Positions 54,581 through 64,000 of a DNA stretch of 64,000 bases are shown here, piece after piece. Location of the stretch: the NCBI GenBank assembly GCA_963708805.1, contig CAVPUA010000001.1, positions 1 through 64,000 of the forward strand, read 5' to 3'. The position numbers and the translations under genes are program-made. The notes below the pieces were generated by a model. The model was given only the letters and a program-made list of their open reading frames with translations, did not search any database and was not told the origin of the DNA. Positions within the stretch are counted from its first letter, which is position 1. The number at the start of each line of letters is the position of its first letter. The DNA comes from CAVPUA01 sp963708805 (GTDB lineage Bacteria; Actinomycetota; Actinomycetes; Mycobacteriales; Jatrophihabitantaceae).

Positions 54581-54902
54581 CTAGTTGGCCCGACGCCGCG
54601 CCAGGTACAGGCCCAGGACGCCGACGATCAGCAGCGCCACGGCGACGTTGATCATGACGGCGACGTTCGAACCGGTGCTGGCCAGCGCGCGCGTGACGAT
54701 CGGTCGACGAGCTGGACGAGCCACCGTCACCCGTGATGACCGAAGTGCTCGGCTGGGACGGCGGGTAAGCGGTAGCGACCGTGGCCGACGCGGTCTGAAG
54801 ACCCAGGGCCATCAGACCGGTCATCGCTGCGAGGACGACGATGATCTTGGTGGTCATCCGGCGTCCGGCTCGTTGCAGCATCTGAGCCGACTTCTTCATC
54901 AT
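54581..54902 (-). CDS. Small cell-wall-anchored protein with LAxTG-type sorting signal (one frameshift)
   Basis: About 107 residues. Signal peptide from ATG 54902 (TTKIIVVLAAMTGLMALGL, cleavage around TASA), then a short Ser/Thr/Gly-rich segment. After a frame jump near 54690 come ALASTGSNVAVMINVAVALL, a hydrophobic helix (AVALLIVGVLGLYLA) and RRRAN, ending at TAG 54581-54583. LASTG + helix + arginines is the layout recognised by class E-type sortases. The mature protein would be only about 45 residues, attached to peptidoglycan. It is first in an operon with the DUF4012 gene. No sortase gene is in the window. Confidence 0.6.
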
Positions 54903-55097
54903 GTGTTTCTCCCCCGAGATTGGGCTCCCCTGCCCTACAGAGAGTTAACCACAAAGATCGACTTTTTACCCCCTGGATACATCAATTTCTGGGGCTGGAT
55001 GATTACTCACAGGGGCATGAGATCCTGATGGCGAGTGTACGGCCGGCCCGCCGGGCGCTCGAACCCGTCAAACACCGCGATCAGGAGCCGAGCCGAC

Positions 55098-55700
55098 GTG
55101 AGAGTGCGATCCGCCACCCGACTTGTCGTTCTGGCGGCTGCCGCCGCCCTCATGCTCGTCGGCGTCACGGCTTGCCAGACCAAGGTCGGCCAGGCGGCCG
55201 TGATCGGCAAGACCACGATCAGCGAGACCGAGGTCGGTTCCTACGTCGAGGCCGACGCGCCCGCGCCCGCCAGCGGGTCGATCGGAGCCAAGGCCTTCGC
55301 GGCGCAGGAGCTGGTGAAGAAGGTCGTCCTGGCCAAGCTGTCGCTCGTCATCGGCACTCGCGTGCCGAGCGACGAAGCGCTCGCCACCCTGCACGACACC
55401 GCGCTCTCGCAGGTGTTCCAGACGACCGTCAGTGGCGCCGACGCTGACAAGCAGCTGCGCGCCGCCGCCGCTCAGAAGGGACTGAAGCCCGCGTTCGACG
55501 CGCTGTACATCCACAACATCGAGCTCTCGACCGCGATCGGCGAGTACCTGCAGAACGCGACCACCGCCCAGCAGGCCGCGCTGCAGAAATCGCTCAGCAG
55601 CATCCACGTGAAGTTGAACCCGCGGTACGGAACGTGGAGTCTCGACAACCTTGCCGTCGACGACACCACCATGCCGAGCTGGCTGAAGTCCGCCTCCTGA
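55098..55700 (+). CDS. SurA-N-like lipoprotein
   Basis: Intact, 200 residues from GTG 55098 with AGGAG at 55083-55087. The lipobox LVGVTAC (Cys near residue 23) marks membrane lipidation. Next is the SurA/PrsA-type N-terminal chaperone region (AAVIGKTTISETEVGSYV ... FAAQELVKKVVLAKLSL), but there is no parvulin isomerase domain. The gene lies immediately before mazG, as in other actinobacteria where a lipoprotein of this type sits between mfd and mazG. A role in folding exported proteins is inferred from the family. Confidence 0.78.
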   Translation: MRVRSATRLVVLAAAAALMLVGVTACQTKVGQAAVIGKTTISETEVGSYVEADAPAPASGSIGAKAFAAQELVKKVVLAKLSLVIGTRVPSDEALATLHDTALSQVFQTTVSGADADKQLRAAAAQKGLKPAFDALYIHNIELSTAIGEYLQNATTAQQAALQKSLSSIHVKLNPRYGTWSLDNLAVDDTTMPSWLKSAS

Positions 55701-55718
55701 CCCGACGGTCCACCGAGG

Positions 55719-56419
55719 ATGTCGTCGCTGGATCGGGCCGCCGAGGTCATGGATCAGCTGCGCTCGCCCGGCGGCTGCCCCTGGGACGCCGCGCAGACGC
55801 ACCTGACGCTCGCGCGGTACCTGCTCGAGGAGACCTACGAGACGCTCGAGGCGATCGAGACCGGCGACTCCGCGCTGTTGCGCGAGGAGCTGGGCGACCT
55901 GTTACTCCAAGTGCTCTTCCACGCGCGGCTGGCCGAGGAGTTGCCGTCCGGGCAACGGTTCTCGATCGAGGACGTCGCCGGCGACTTGGTCGACAAGCTG
56001 ATCCGGCGCCATCCGCACGTCTTCGACTCACCCGGCGGGGGCTCGATCGGACACGGCCGCGGTCAACGAGTCCTGGGAGCGCCTCAAGATCGCCGAGAAG
56101 GGCCGCACGTCGGCCGTGGACGGCGTCCCGGTCGCTCAGCCGGCACTGGCGCTGGCCGGGAAGCTGGTCGCGCGGGCCGGCCGGGCCGGCCTCGATGTCG
56201 AACCGGCCGAGACCGACGAGATCGGCGACCCGGTTGCTGGCCGTGGTCCGTGACGCCGTCGCTGCCGGCATCGACCCCGAGACCTCCCTGCGGCGCACCG
56301 CCCGGTCCTACCGGCAGGCGATCCTGGATGCCGAGGCACTCGAGCGGCCGGGACCGCCTGACCGGTTCTTCGGCGGGGCAGCGCGGACGCGCGTCCGCAC
56401 GCGGTTAGGGTTTGGCTGA
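55719..56419 (+). CDS. mazG: Nucleoside triphosphate pyrophosphohydrolase MazG (frameshifted)
   Basis: Hydrolyses (d)NTPs, including damaged ones, to the monophosphate and pyrophosphate. About 233 residues from ATG 55719, 18 bp after the lipoprotein gene. Motifs are LRSPGGCPWDAAQTHLTLARY, LLEETYETLEAIE and REELGDLLLQVLFHARLAEE (the E-E-x-x-E/E-x-x-D metal sites), KLIRRHPHVF and NESWERLKIAEK. Jumps near 56040 and 56230 split the second half. Confidence 0.9.
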
Positions 56420-56455
56420 CCGTGTCGTACTGAAAGCCAGTGAGAGGACGTTGCT

Positions 56456-57742
56456 GTGGCCACCATCGAGGCCGTCGGCGCCCGCGAGATCTTGGACTCG
56501 CGCGGCAACCCCACCGTCGAGGTCGAGGTCGCCCTCGACGACGGCACCTTCGCCCGCGCCGCGGTGCCCAGCGGTGCTTCGACCGGCGCCTTCGAGGCGG
56601 TCGAGCTGCGCGACGGCGACGAACGCTACGGCGGCAAGGGCGTCGCCAAGGCCGTCAACAACGTGCTCGACACGATCGGCCCCGAGATGGTCGGCTTCGA
56701 GGCGAGCGAGCAGCGCCTGGTCGACGCGGCGTTGATCTCGCTGGACGGCACGCCGGACAAGAGCCACCTCGGCGCGAACGCGATGCTCGGGGTGTCACTG
56801 GCGGTGGCGCGGGCGGCCGCCGATTCGGCCGAGCTCCCGCTGTTCCGCTACGTCGGCGGCCCCAACGCCCATCTGCTGCCGGTGCCGATGATGAACATCC
56901 TCAACGGCGGAGCGCACGCGGACTCCAACGTCGACGTCCAGGAGTTCATGATCGCGCCGATCGGCGCCGCCACGTTCGCCGACGCCCTGCGTCAGGGCGC
57001 CGAGGTCTATCACGCCCTGAAGTCCGTGCTCAAGAGCAAGGGCCTGGCCACCGGCCTGGGCGACGAGGGTGGCTTCGCGCCCAACCTGGACTCGAACCGC
57101 GCCGCGCTCGACCTGATCGGCGAGGCGGTGGCCAAGACCGGGCTGACCCTGGGGCGCGACATCGCCCTGGCCCTGGACGTCGCGGCGACCGAGTTCTATC
57201 GCGATGGGGCGTACCAGTTCGAAGGCGCCGCCAAGAGCGCGGACGAGATGATCGCGTACTACAGCTCGCTGGTCGCCGACTACCCGATCGTCTCGATCGA
57301 GGATCCGCTGTCCGAGGAGGACTGGGACGGCTGGATCGCGATGACCGAGCAGCTCGACAACGCGGTGCAGATCGTCGGCGACGACCTGTTCGTCACCAAC
57401 CCGACGCGGCTGGCCCGCGGCATCGAGCGCGGCGCGGCGAACGCGTTGCTCGTCAAGGTCAACCAGATCGGCACGCTCACCGAGACGCTCGACGCCGTCG
57501 ATCTCGCTCACCGGCACGGCTACCGCTGCATGATGAGCCATCGCTCCGGCGAGACGGAGGACACCACCATCGCCGATCTGGCCGTCGCGACCAACTGCGG
57601 GCAGATCAAGACGGGCGCGCCGGCTCGCTCCGAGCGGGTGGCCAAGTACAACCAGCTGCTGCGCATCGAGGAGGAGCTCGACGATGCCGCGCGTTACGCC
57701 GGCGCGGGCGCGTTCCCCCGGTTCGAGTTGGACGCCGGCTGA
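56456..57742 (+). CDS. eno: Enolase
   Basis: Intact, 428 residues, GTG start with AGAGGA upstream. It interconverts 2-phosphoglycerate and phosphoenolpyruvate in glycolysis. Motifs are REILDSRGNPTVEVEV, AAVPSGASTGAFEAVELRDG, PVPMMNILNGGAHADSNVD, the metal ligands in LALDVAATEFY, IEDPLSEEDWDGW and VGDDLFVTN, the catalytic Lys in LLVKVNQIGTLTE, and the signature MMSHRSGETEDTTIADLAV. Its coding frame has no jump over 1.29 kb. Confidence 0.98.
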   Translation: MATIEAVGAREILDSRGNPTVEVEVALDDGTFARAAVPSGASTGAFEAVELRDGDERYGGKGVAKAVNNVLDTIGPEMVGFEASEQRLVDAALISLDGTPDKSHLGANAMLGVSLAVARAAADSAELPLFRYVGGPNAHLLPVPMMNILNGGAHADSNVDVQEFMIAPIGAATFADALRQGAEVYHALKSVLKSKGLATGLGDEGGFAPNLDSNRAALDLIGEAVAKTGLTLGRDIALALDVAATEFYRDGAYQFEGAAKSADEMIAYYSSLVADYPIVSIEDPLSEEDWDGWIAMTEQLDNAVQIVGDDLFVTNPTRLARGIERGAANALLVKVNQIGTLTETLDAVDLAHRHGYRCMMSHRSGETEDTTIADLAVATNCGQIKTGAPARSERVAKYNQLLRIEEELDDAARYAGAGAFPRFELDAG

Positions 57743-57743
57743 G

Positions 57744-58160
57744 ATGGGTTCTCCGCGCGCCGGACTGGCCCGCGCTCGCCGCCCGGTCACCGGGAGGGCG
57801 CTCGTCCTGGGTGCGGTGATCATCGCGCTCGTCGTGATGCTGGCCTCCCCGTTACACCGCTATCTGACCGCGCGCTCGAACCTGCAGCACGCCGAGCAGC
57901 AGCGGGCCACCGACCACACCCAGGTGCAGCAGTTGCAGCAGCAGGACAAGCAGCTCGACGATCCGGCCTACATCGAGGCGCAGGCCCGGGCCCGGCTGCA
58001 ATACGCCCTGCCGGGCGAGACGGTCTACACGGTCGTGCGTCCCGGCCAGAAGCAGGGCGTGGACGGCAGCGCGGTCAAGGCGAGCGTGCCGACGCGGGCC
58101 CCGGGCGACACCTGGAATCAGCGCCTGTGGGGCAGCGCCGAGGTGGCTGGAGCGCAGTAG
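57744..58160 (+). CDS. Septum formation initiator DivIC/FtsB-like protein
   Basis: Intact, 138 residues from ATG 57744, starting next to the eno stop. A basic N terminus and one transmembrane helix (LVLGAVIIALVVMLA) are followed by an extracytoplasmic coiled coil (LQHAEQQRATDHTQVQQLQQ) and the family motif DDPAYIEAQARARLQYALPG. Such proteins join FtsL and FtsQ in the divisome. The position between eno and the DUF501 gene is the conserved actinobacterial place for this gene. Confidence 0.9.
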   Translation: MGSPRAGLARARRPVTGRALVLGAVIIALVVMLASPLHRYLTARSNLQHAEQQRATDHTQVQQLQQQDKQLDDPAYIEAQARARLQYALPGETVYTVVRPGQKQGVDGSAVKASVPTRAPGDTWNQRLWGSAEVAGAQ

Positions 58161-58654
58161 TGGCCGTTCTCGATCCGGCCGATCGCGAGGTGGTTGCCGC
58201 TCAGCTCGGACGTCCGCCCCGGGCGATCCGTGCCGTCGCCCACCGGTGTCCGTGCGGCAACCCCGACGTCATCGAGACCTCACCCCGACTGCCCGACGGC
58301 ACTCCCTTCCCGACGCTCTACTACCTGACCTGTCCGCGCGCCGCGAGCGCGATCGGGACGCTCGAGGCGTCCGGGCTGATGAGCGAGATGACCGACCGGC
58401 TGCGGGACGACCCGGCGCTGGCCACGTCCTACCGCGCCGCCCACGAGAACTATCTCGCTCGCCGGGAGGAGATCGGCCACGTCGACGAGATCGCGGGAAT
58501 CAGCGCCGGTGGCATGCCCAATCGCGTGAAATGCCTGCACGTCCTCGTCGGTCACGCGCTGGCCGCGGGTCCGGGCGTCAATCCGCTCGGTGACGAGGCG
58601 CTGGCCCGGCTCGACCCGTGGTGGACGGCCGGCCCGTGCGTGGTGCGCCCATGA
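58160..58654 (+). CDS. DUF501 family protein
   Basis: Intact, 164 residues. Its GTG start overlaps the last base of the divIC stop. The family features AVAHRCPCGNPDVIETSPRL, GTPFPTLYYLTCPRAASAIG and GMPNRVKCLHVLVGHALA are clear. Cysteines and histidines (RCPCG, TCP, KCLH) could bind a metal. Its function is unknown, but it is conserved next to ppx in actinobacteria; here it overlaps the ppx ATG. Confidence 0.9.
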   Translation: MAVLDPADREVVAAQLGRPPRAIRAVAHRCPCGNPDVIETSPRLPDGTPFPTLYYLTCPRAASAIGTLEASGLMSEMTDRLRDDPALATSYRAAHENYLARREEIGHVDEIAGISAGGMPNRVKCLHVLVGHALAAGPGVNPLGDEALARLDPWWTAGPCVVRP

Positions 58655-59560
58655 GGCGGGTGGCGGGCATCGACTGCGGCACGAACTCGATCCGCCTCTT
58701 GATCACCGATCCCGACGGCGCCGACGTGGTTCGCGAGATGCGCATCGTCCGGTTGGGCCAGGACGTCGACCGCACCGGTCGACTGGCGCCGGTCGCGCTC
58801 GAACGCACCCGGGTCGCTCTGGTCGAGTACGCCGCGCTGATGGCGGCTCACGACGTGTCGGCCGTGCGGATGGTGGCCACGAGCGCGACGCGTGACGCCG
58901 CCGAATCGGGGCGACTTCGTCGACATGGTGGTGGGCGTCCTCGGCGTCGAGCCCGAAGTGATCTCCGGCGCCGAGGAGGCGCAGCTGTCCTTCGCCGGCG
59001 CGGTGGGCAGTCTCCCGGCGCTCACCGGCCCGGTGCTGGTCGCCGACATCGGCGGCGGCTCGACGGAACTGGTCGTCGGATCGCCGGCCGATGGGCTGCT
59101 CGGTTCGCGCAGTCTCGACATCGGTTGCGTGCGACTGACCGAGCGGCACCTCACCGACGATCCGCCGACGCCGGTGCAGATCGCCGCGACCATCGACGAC
59201 GTTCGGGCCGCGGTCGCGACGGCCCGCGCCGACGTTCCCTTCGATCGGGCCGAGGCGTTCATCGGCGTCGCCGGCACCGTCACCACCGTCGTCGCGATCG
59301 CGCTCGGCCTCGATCGGTACGACGCCGAGCGCATTCACGGCGCGCGGGCCTCACTCGCTCAGGTCGACGAGGTCACCGAGCGGCTGCTCGCAATGACGCG
59401 CGCCCAGCGGATGAGCATCCCCGTCATGCATGCCGGGCGCGCCGACGTCATCGGCGGGGGAGCGCTCGTGCTCCGGACGCTGATGCGTGAGATCGGCGCC
59501 GCGGCCGTGATCGCGAGCGAGCACGACATCCTCGACGGCATCGCCGCCAGCATCCGGTAG
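58651..59560 (+). CDS. ppx: Exopolyphosphatase / pppGpp phosphohydrolase (Ppx/GppA family, one frameshift)
   Basis: An actin-like ATPase-fold phosphatase of about 303 residues that removes terminal phosphate from polyphosphate or pppGpp. ATG 58651 overlaps the DUF501 stop. Motifs are VAGIDCGTNSIRLLI, VRLGQDVDRTGRL, VRMVATSATRDA, ISGAEEAQLSFAGA, VADIGGGSTELVVG, VAGTVTTVVAIAL and VIGGGALVLRTLM. One jump near 58905. It lacks the C-terminal HD domain of long Ppx proteins, as is typical of the short actinobacterial form. It converges on the giant surface-protein gene with a 19-bp gap. Confidence 0.92.
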
Positions 59561-59579
59561 TCACCGCTCCCAGATCGGG

Positions 59580-62500
59580 TCAGTTGGCGGTGGCGCTCAG
59601 GTTGTCGAGGTCGATCTCGGCCGGCGCCGTGGAGCTGACCCGACAGGTAGGCCTGCAGGCCGTAGGCGCCGGCCTTCTGCAGGCTGGCCTCGTTGTCGGT
59701 GACGCTGATCTGCGGCGCGCGGGTTCGGTCGTCCCGATCACCCAGACCGTCCCGCTGATCGTGGTCGTGCCCGTACCGCTGATCTTGGCCCGGATGCGCA
59801 GCGGCGTTCCGGCCGCACGGTGAGGCCAGGCACGACGACCTCGGCAGGACGGTCTGGCTGCCGTTGACGATCTTGCCCACGACGAGGTGCACGATCCGCC
59901 GGGCACGTAGTACAGCTGCACCATGTAGCCGTCACCGATGGCCTGCTCGCGCAGGTACTGCGACAGCAGCGCTCCGTTGCCGGTCGCGGACTGGATCATC
60001 GTGGCGTCGATCACGACGTTGAGGTTGGTCTGTGAGACTCCTGCCAGGCTCGGCGGACGGCCCGTCGCCGGGGGCGCTCATGATCAGCTGCCCGACGCTG
60101 CCGTTGACGTTGAAGTCACTCGGCGGCCACGAGTTCGTCCACGCCCCACCGATGTCGGCCGTACCCCACTGCTGACGAGAGCGTGCGAGTGAACGAGTCC
60201 GAGAACAAGGCCGCGGCCGGGTTGACCGTCACGCTGGCGTGCGCGGTGCCGGTCGCGCCCTGGTTGTCGGTCACCGTCAGCGTCACGGTGTACGTGCCCG
60301 GCGTCGCGTAGGTGTGCGACGGAGTCGGCCCCGGTGCCGGTCGTGCCGTCACCGAAGTTCCAGGCGTAGGAGGCGATCGTGCCGTCCGGATCAGACGACG
60401 CGGCCGCGTTGAAGGCGACGGCCAGGTTGGTCGGCGTGGCGGTGAACGAGGCAACCGGCGGCTTGTTGGTCCGCGGCGGTGACGGTGACCGGGTGACGTA
60501 CTCGACGTGGTCGCGCCCTCGTTGTCGGTCACCGTCAGCGTCACCGTGTACGTGCCGCTGCTCGCGTAGGTGTGCGCCGCCGTCGCTCCGGTCGCGGTCG
60601 CGCCGTCGCCGAACGTCCAGGCGTAGGAGGCGATCGTGCCGTCCGGGTCGGACGAGCCCGGCGCAGTTGAGATGAGCGTCGAGGTTCGAAGTCGAGGTGA
60701 ACGAGGCGACCGGCGGGAGGTTGCCGATGAACGTGAGGCGTGATCTGGGCCGCGGTGAGCGCCGTCGGGTAGATCGCCACCTCGTCGATCGAGCCGTTGA
60801 AGAAGTTGCTCGTCGGCGCGGACGTCCAACCCGACAGGGTGTCGCCACCGACGCGCCAGTAACCCGAGAACTGCTGGGCGGTCGTCGTGGTCGCATTGCT
60901 CGCGACGAGCTTGCCGTCGACGTAGAGCATCATGCCGGCGCTGGACAGCGTGGCGTTGACCTGGTGCCACTTACCGTCGTTGTAGGTCGACGGGCTGGCG
61001 ATCGTGACGACCGAACCCGGGTAGACGCCGAAGATCAGGTGCCCGGCGTTGTCCATATAGACGTTGCGGTCGTTGCTCGAGCTGAGCGCGCCGTTGACGC
61101 CGCTGCCGAAGCCGATGATCTTGCCACCGGTCTTGGACGACGTCTTGATCCAGGCCTGCTCGGTGAACGTCTGCGGGCCGGTCACGGCAGTGGTCGTCTG
61201 CGCCCACCCGGTGCTCGTCCCCGAGAACGTGTCGGCGGTGTCGGGATCGCCGGTGATCGCTCCCGCGGTGCTGTGCGTGACACCCGCGCCCTCGGTCAGG
61301 TTGCTGCTGCCCGCATAGTCGGAGGCCGTCGTGCCGCTCGCCTCGTCCAGCCGCCAGTAGTCAGTCGGGCCGGCCGCGAGGACCGACTGCCCGTACGTGC
61401 TGCTGGCCGGGACCACCGGAGCCAGGGTGTTGACGATGTAGGCGTCGATGACCAGATAGGTGCCGCTCGTCTTGGTGATCTTGAGGGTGTGCGTGCCGTT
61501 GGTCAGGCCGCTCGCGGTGAACACCGTCTGCTGCACCTGGCGGGTGCTCGACGCCATGCTGACGGTGGTGGCCGTGCCGCCGTCGATCGAGAACGTCGAG
61601 TTGCCTTCGTTGCTGTACTTCTCCGAGATCACCGAGATGCCGACGCCGGTGAAGGTGATCGTGGCCGACGCCCCGTTGGCCGTCGCGCTGTGGACGTCGT
61701 CCTGATAGTCGCCCAGACCGCGCTTGGTGGAGTCGGCCCAGCTGCTGCCGGTGTACGCGATCGAGGTGGCGTTGTCGTTGTAGGTCGTCGAGATCAGGCC
61801 GTTCGCGCCGGTCAGAGGAATCGAGGTCGTTCCGCCACCGTCATTGCCGGTGATCGAGTACGTACTCGCGTCCGTGGAAGGCGCGGTCGGGTGCGTAGGT
61901 GATCGTCTCGGTCACCGAGCCACCGGCCGGAATCACCTGGCCGACCGTCAACGGGTTAGAGACGGTGAACGGCGCGGCCGGCAGGGTGACGCCGGTGATC
62001 GCGACATCCGAGTCACCGGGGTTGCTGACCGTCAGCGTCGAGGTCGCGGTCTTGCCGGCCGCGATCGAACCGAACGCGACGCTGGTGCTGCTGTAGGTGA
62101 GCTTGCCGGGCAGGAACGACCCACCGGGCGCGAAGATGCCGTCGAACTGCAGCGTCCCGCCACCGGTCTTGGTCAGGGTGATGGTGTGACTGCCCGGAGC
62201 CAGCCCGAACGTCACGTACACGTTCTGCTGCGCCGCGGCGCCGTGCCTCCCGCTGGCGGCGCGAAGCTGATCGCGGTCGGGGCGCTGCCGTCGATCGACA
62301 CGTTCGCCGTCGCCCCGCCGGAGACGGTCGGCGCGACGATCGCGATCGAGTCACCGCTGTAGGTGAGCGACACCGAGGCGCCGTTGGTGCTGGTGGTGCG
62401 CAACGTGCCGGCGTAGGCGTTGGTGTCCGACGTCGTGCTCCACGTGCCGGTGTACTTCAGCAGCGGATCCGGTCGTCGATCAGACTGCCGGTGCTGGGTC

Positions 62501-64000
62501 GAGTTGCCGAACGGGTCGGTGACGATCAATCGATAGACCGGGGTCGATCCGGTGACGAGACCGGTGGCCTTCCACGTCATGGTCGGCAGCGTCCAGAAGC
62601 GGCTGTCGGCGGTGGTCTGGTAGACGGGCGAGGACGAGTTGTTGCGGTAGAGGCTGTAGGTCAGCACCGCGTTGTCCGGGTCCCAGGTCGCGGGCCACGT
62701 CACGGTCTGGCTGCCGTCGGCGGCGACCGCCGTCGTGGTGACCGGGTAGGGCGTCGTGTACGGCTGCGGAGCGACCAGGTTCGGCGCGATCGACTTGACC
62801 GCGAAGCGGACGAGGCCCTGCTGGGCGGTGCCGTTCACCGAGGGGAACTCGCCGCCGAGCACGACGTAGTTGCTGTTGCCGGTGACCGACCACGCGGCCT
62901 GGTCCTCGCCGGTGTACGAACCGGCGGCCAGGGTCGGGTACCAGTCGAGCTGGGTCGAGTCGGGCTGGCCCTGGAAGCTGGCGTAGCCGAAGCGTCGGCG
63001 CCCCGTTCGGTGCCGGTCGGCGTAGGTCGTCTCGGCGAGGGCGCGGTGGTAGGTCCAGCCATCCGGGTCGGATTGCGGCGCGGTCTGCGGGAAGCCGCCG
63101 ATCGACGGTGCAGTCGTGCGCATGGCCGACGCTGTAGAGCACCTGGCCGACGGGGAAGACCGAGTAGGTGTCACCGTGGCAGTCGTTGAGCCAGACGATG
63201 TTTCCGTTGACGGGCGAGATCGCCGCGCGGCCCTCGAAGTTCCGCGGTGCCGAAGTCGAAGCCGCCCAGATAGATGTTGGTGCCGTCGGTCGTCAGGCTG
63301 GTGATCGACGCGCTGACCGCCGTGTCACGGATCGGATAGCTGCTGCTGGAGCTGGCCCACGGGCAGCACCGCCCCGGTCGTGGCATCGAGAGCGCCCGAG
63401 CCCGTACATGGTGGTGCCGGTCAGCGAGGTGAACTCGCCGCCGACGACCACCTTCGAGCCGTCCGGCGTGAGGACCATCGCGTTGACGGCCGCGTTCGCG
63501 GTCGGCGCCCAGGTGGTGGTCGCGCCGGCCGAGGTGAACGCGGCGAGCTTGGTACGAGCGACGCCGTTGGCGTTGCTGAACGCGCCGCCGACGTAGACGG
63601 TCGAGTTGGTGGCGGCAAGCGCGTAGACACCGGCGTCGACGCCGGCCGAGAAGCGAGCTGATCAGAGCGCCGGTGGCGGTGTCGAACGCGGCGATGCGGT
63701 TGTGGGCCTGCGCCGTCGACGGTCGTGAAGTTGCCCCCGACGTAGATGCGGCTGCCGTCAGGGGAGGCGACGATCGTCTTGCCCAGCGCGTTGAGCGAGT
63801 GGTTGAACGAGGTGATCAGATTGCCGGTGGTGATGTCGTAGGCGAGCAGGTTGGCGCGCGGGGTCTCGTTGCGTCCCGGCGGGCGAACCGGCCGGACGGG
63901 CCGAGGTGAACTCGCCGGTGACATAGACGGTGTTGCCCACGACGACCTGGGCCCAGACGACGCCGTTGATCTGCACCGTGGGCAGCGGATCGGCTGACAC
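59580..64000 (-). CDS. Giant secreted beta-propeller/LamG/PKD protein, paralog of the 18.1-25.1 kb protein (N terminus outside window, frameshifted)
   Basis: About 1,470 residues are visible; the signal peptide is beyond the right edge. Order: beta-propeller (LPTVQINGVVWAQVVVGNTVY; SPDGSRIYVGGNF; 64.0-62.8 kb); fibronectin-like domain (62.8-62.5 kb); a jellyroll repeat (TGTWSTTSDTNAYAGTLRTT; HTITLTKTGGGTLQFDGIF; 62.45-62.1 kb); an ASPM/Hydin-like domain (STSVAFGSIAAGKTATSTLTV; 62.1-61.8 kb); a second jellyroll (61.8-61.4 kb); a LamG domain (DYWRLDEASGTTASDYAG; YNDGKWHQVNATLSSAGMML; 61.4-60.7 kb); two PKD domains (YAWTFGDGA; LTVTDNQGATG; 60.7-60.2 kb); and the C-terminal beta-sandwich module ending DNLSATAN. 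N-terminal residues match the plus-strand paralog almost position for position. Probable role: surface adhesin or polysaccharide-binding scaffold. Confidence 0.82.

Noticed and set aside
60697..61902. A 401-codon plus-strand ORF within the giant PKD gene
   Set aside because: Antisense to LamG and jellyroll domains on the other strand; composition is Arg/Val/Gly shadow-like with no recognisable domain.

Overview
The window is high-GC actinobacterial DNA (phylum Actinomycetota). Two conserved gene orders support this: rplY-pth with ispE and an ABC-F ATPase divergent from them, and mfd ... surA-like lipoprotein-mazG-eno-divIC-DUF501-ppx. GTG starts, lipoprotein boxes and an LAxTG-type wall-sorting signal also fit. 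The genus cannot be fixed by reading alone; a Frankia/Nakamurella/Jatrophihabitans-like lineage is a guess. About half the genes, including essential ones (pth, ispE, mfd, mazG), are split by single-base frame jumps with conserved motifs on both sides. The jumps are almost certainly uncorrected indels in the assembly, so each such gene is annotated as one CDS spanning the shifts, and exact starts and ends are approximate where noted.

Layout. 1-13.9 kb is ordinary chromosome: the end of a fatty-acid desaturase, tryptophan 2,3-dioxygenase divergent from a TetR regulator, a DUF559 protein bracketed by palindromes, an ABC-F ATPase, ispE, rplY, pth, a DNA-alkylation repair pair (Ada-AlkA fusion and Ogt), a lipoprotein, an FkbM-type methyltransferase, a membrane-anchored protein and PEP carboxylase. 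14.4-48.25 kb is a large exopolysaccharide (EPS) locus. 48.3-59.6 kb returns to the mfd-to-ppx housekeeping block, with a three-gene minus-strand operon (LAxTG wall protein, DUF4012 protein, methyltransferase-like protein) inserted after mfd. 59.6-64 kb holds the 3' part of a giant secreted protein that is a paralog, in inverted orientation, of the one at 18.1-25.1 kb.

The EPS locus has the parts of a Wzx/Wzy-type pathway: a polyprenyl-phosphate sugar transferase (14.4 kb), seven further glycosyltransferases (including a NodZ/fucosyltransferase-like enzyme), a flippase, a polymerase/ligase-like membrane protein, a Wzc/CapAB-like chain-length ATPase and an O-acyltransferase. It also carries a sulfotransferase and a PAPS module (cysQ-cysD-cysNC, start/stop codons overlapping) with no PAPS reductase or sulfite reductase beside it. 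I infer that the product is a sulfated, acylated surface polysaccharide with its own sulfate-donor supply and PAP recycling.

Three very large exported proteins accompany the locus: two beta-propeller/LamG/PKD proteins and one parallel beta-helix protein. All carry the same ~200-residue beta-sandwich module (four copies), which is a candidate for binding the locus's own polysaccharide. This combination is the most interesting content of the window. I saw no rRNA, tRNA, CRISPR array, transposase or replication origin.
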